Source: Circinella minor (lineage: Eukaryota; Mucoromycota; Mucoromycetes; Mucorales; Lichtheimiaceae). Taken from it: a DNA stretch of 17,899 nucleotides. Below, piece by piece: positions 16,414-17,899 of this stretch (the first letter of the stretch is position 1; each line of letters starts with the position of its first letter). The position numbers were made by a program, and so were the translations under genes. The stretch lies in the NCBI GenBank assembly GCA_016758965.1, contig JAEPRB010000484.1, positions 1-17,899 of the forward strand. The letters are read 5' to 3'. The notes beneath the pieces are model-generated. The model saw only the letters and a program-made list of their open reading frames with translations, was not told the DNA's origin and made no database searches.

Positions 16414-17899
16414 ATGCAGCATCAACATGAACCCAATGAACAACGAACAATCGCGAATGACATTTATGATGTTGTTTTCGAAATTTTAAACTGCACTAAG
16501 CGAATTGAGCAGGATGTTCAATCTATTAACGAACGCATTAGTCATTTAGAAAAACAACCGCAGCAACAACAACAACAACCGCAGCAGCAACCGCAGCAAC
16601 AACAACAATTGGAACAGACGCAGCAACAACTGGGGCAAGTGAATCTACAACTAGAAGTACTGCGTAACATTTTTGGCAAAAAGTTGGAAAGATTCCCCCC
16701 AATTCCACTCAAGCCGTTCACCATTCCTTCTGGTAACATCATCCCAGCCCCAAGAAATGCGAAGGGTAATGCTATAACGCATACAAAAAAACATGTTATA
16801 GTTCATTTTGTCGGTGCTGTATGAATTTTAGAGAATCAGAGGAACTTGAGCAAGTTGAAAGTATCATGCGGCATTTCACTTTGCAAGTGAAGAACCGCTA
16901 TAAAGGTTTTTTGCAGGTTGCGTACAATAACTATGAAGATGCATCTGGCAAAAAGGGGTTGGGGGCAATGGGTGACATGGATATTCTTGCAAAGGATTTT
17001 GGAATTTTTGTCAAGGAAAATATTCAAGGTATACCAATGGACATTTGTGAGGATAATTGGGTTGCCAATTATTTTCTCAAAACATTGGGATACACAATCA
17101 CTCGCCCGTAAGTAATTGAATATGATGGAAAGCTAGGAAATTGTTTAAATGCTAATAATACCATTTTTTCTAGTAAGGGTAAAGAAAGTACGAAGGATAC
17201 TACTGGTTCGGTTAGTCAGGCAATGTATGTATAAATTTATAATAACCATAGCATTATTGATTCTAATCATTTAATAAAAATGTAGGAGTTTGATGGGTCC
17301 ATCCTCTGTTGTCTCGTCTTCTACTCAGGCCTCATTCATGTCAACGTAAGTAGTGATCGATTTGATAATGTGATATTTTACCTGAGCAATGGTCCTGATA
17401 AATTAATATAAATTGATTCTAGTGACAGCGATGTAGGTCTCTTTGTTGGCGAGTCAGCACCAGGGTAAGTCACCATAAACAACTAGAATTTGCTTATGCC
17501 AATAAAGCAGTAATTTCATTCTCTTCTAACCATAACAACTCTATAGGTCATCCTCCTCTGCCATTGATCCTGTTTTCTTGATTCCACCTGTTCCTGCTTT
17601 CTCTATTCCTGCTCCTCGATATCCTCTTCCTACTACCACTACTACCACTACTATGCCTGCTACTGCTTCTGCTACTGCTTCTGCTTCTGCTACTGCTTCT
17701 GCTTCTGCTACTGCTTCTGCTACTGCTTCTGCTACTTCTACTTCACCACTTACAATTGTTCCTCCTGCTCCTGTTCCTTATTATAATGATCCTTCTTCTT
17801 CTATGCACCCACCGTCGTACAACCAATATTTTTCCGCCCAACCTGCCATATCATCAAACGCACAAGCTCTTTTTTCATCCAATCTGCCTTCCACTCCAA
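16414..17899 (+). CDS. Unidentified coiled-coil/poly-Gln protein divergent to the transposase, 3' partial
   Basis: I do not recognise it. Start ATG 16414. Exons: 16414-16765, 16834-17107, 17174-17224, 17286-17345, 17423-17464 and 17547 to the window end; all junctions are GT-AG, introns are 61-82 nt, and the frame is intact throughout (at least 377 codons). Residues about 20-50 look like a coiled coil (NCTKRIEQDVQSINERISHL), followed by a poly-Gln tract and a second heptad-like stretch (LGQVNLQLEVLRNIFGKKL). Exon 2 encodes a compact, likely folded part (HFTLQVKNRYKGFLQVAYNN, ICEDNWVANYFLKTLGY) resembling a small helical DNA-binding or dimerisation domain, but I cannot name it. The rest is Ser/Thr/Pro/Ala-rich and disordered. 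Its divergent placement suggests an accessory transposition factor, by analogy with TnpA of plant CACTA elements; a host gene is the alternative. Confidence 0.7.
16557..16632 (+). repeat. CAG/CAA repeat encoding poly-Gln
   Basis: CAG, CAA and CCG codons are mixed, giving Gln runs with interspersed Pro between two predicted coiled-coil stretches of the unidentified gene. The repeat is in frame and probably a flexible linker. Confidence 0.8.
17631..17739 (+). repeat. ACT/ACC and GCT-ACT-GCT-TCT codon repeat
   Basis: A run of ACT/ACC codons (poly-Thr) is followed by repeated GCT-ACT-GCT-TCT and GCT-TCT codons giving Ala-Thr-Ala-Ser repeats, all in the frame of the last visible exon of the unidentified gene. 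It marks a disordered, length-variable segment. Confidence 0.85.

Larger units (their letters stand above)
12565..17899. mobile_element. CACTA-like (Tnp2/KDZ type) DNA transposon, right end outside window
   Basis: A Tnp2-like transposase on - and a divergently transcribed multi-exon gene on + share a 175-bp promoter region, an arrangement like two-gene CACTA elements. Terminal repeats were not identified. That the + gene belongs to the element is an inference from the tight divergent pairing; it could instead be a neighbouring host gene. Confidence 0.5.

Overview
This is an AT-rich eukaryotic window. Its short GT-AG introns (mostly 66-87 nt), asparagine/glutamine-rich proteins and mix of transposon families suggest an early-diverging fungus, most likely Mucoromycota/Mucorales. 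That taxonomic call is an inference from style, not proven here. I see no ordinary host gene with a recognisable function. The window is a patchwork of at least four transposable elements of different classes lying side by side.

Layout. (1) 1-3463: a two-gene PIF/Harbinger DNA transposon. A spliced DDE transposase runs on + (2-1730) and converges with a Myb/SANT-like partner on - (1988-3463). Both carry nonsense codons, and the third catalytic residue of the transposase is lysine. (2) 3464-4569: AT-rich sequence with no intact gene. It holds a perfect 24-bp palindrome and, on -, the decayed C-terminal tail of a hAT transposase (3755-3918). (3) about 4570-12400: a large Ty3/gypsy (Metaviridae) LTR retrotransposon on +. 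In order it has gag without a zinc knuckle, an aspartic protease, reverse transcriptase plus RNase H, a UTR-like spacer, a separately started integrase with a GPF module and a long C-terminal extension, a minisatellite, a TATA box, a third unidentified reading frame (11456-12000), and a purine tract followed by the start of the 3' LTR at 12028. No 5' LTR is recognisable and the start of gag is lost. A nested 81-82-bp tandem repeat (12088-12371) follows the LTR start. (4) 12565-17899 and beyond: a CACTA-like (Tnp2/KDZ type) DNA transposon. A nine-exon transposase lies on - (16238-12565). It is divergently paired with a multi-exon gene of unknown function on + (16414 to the window end).

How the parts work together. 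In the Harbinger element, transposase plus SANT-like protein is the standard two-component machinery. In the gypsy element, gag, protease, RT/RNase H and integrase cover the usual retrotransposition cycle, but integrase appears to have its own leader and start codon and an extra 3' gene has its own TATA box. In the CACTA-like element, the divergent gene may be an accessory factor, as TnpA-type proteins are in plants.

A shared theme is decay. At least 13 in-frame stop codons interrupt otherwise continuous, recognisable proteins in the three main elements, and seven are TGA. Several sit where the family has arginine, and other conserved-residue changes (E to K, R to C twice) also fit C-to-T change, often at CpG. 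This resembles methylation-driven or RIP-like mutation. The second gene of the CACTA-like element shows no lesion in the part visible here.
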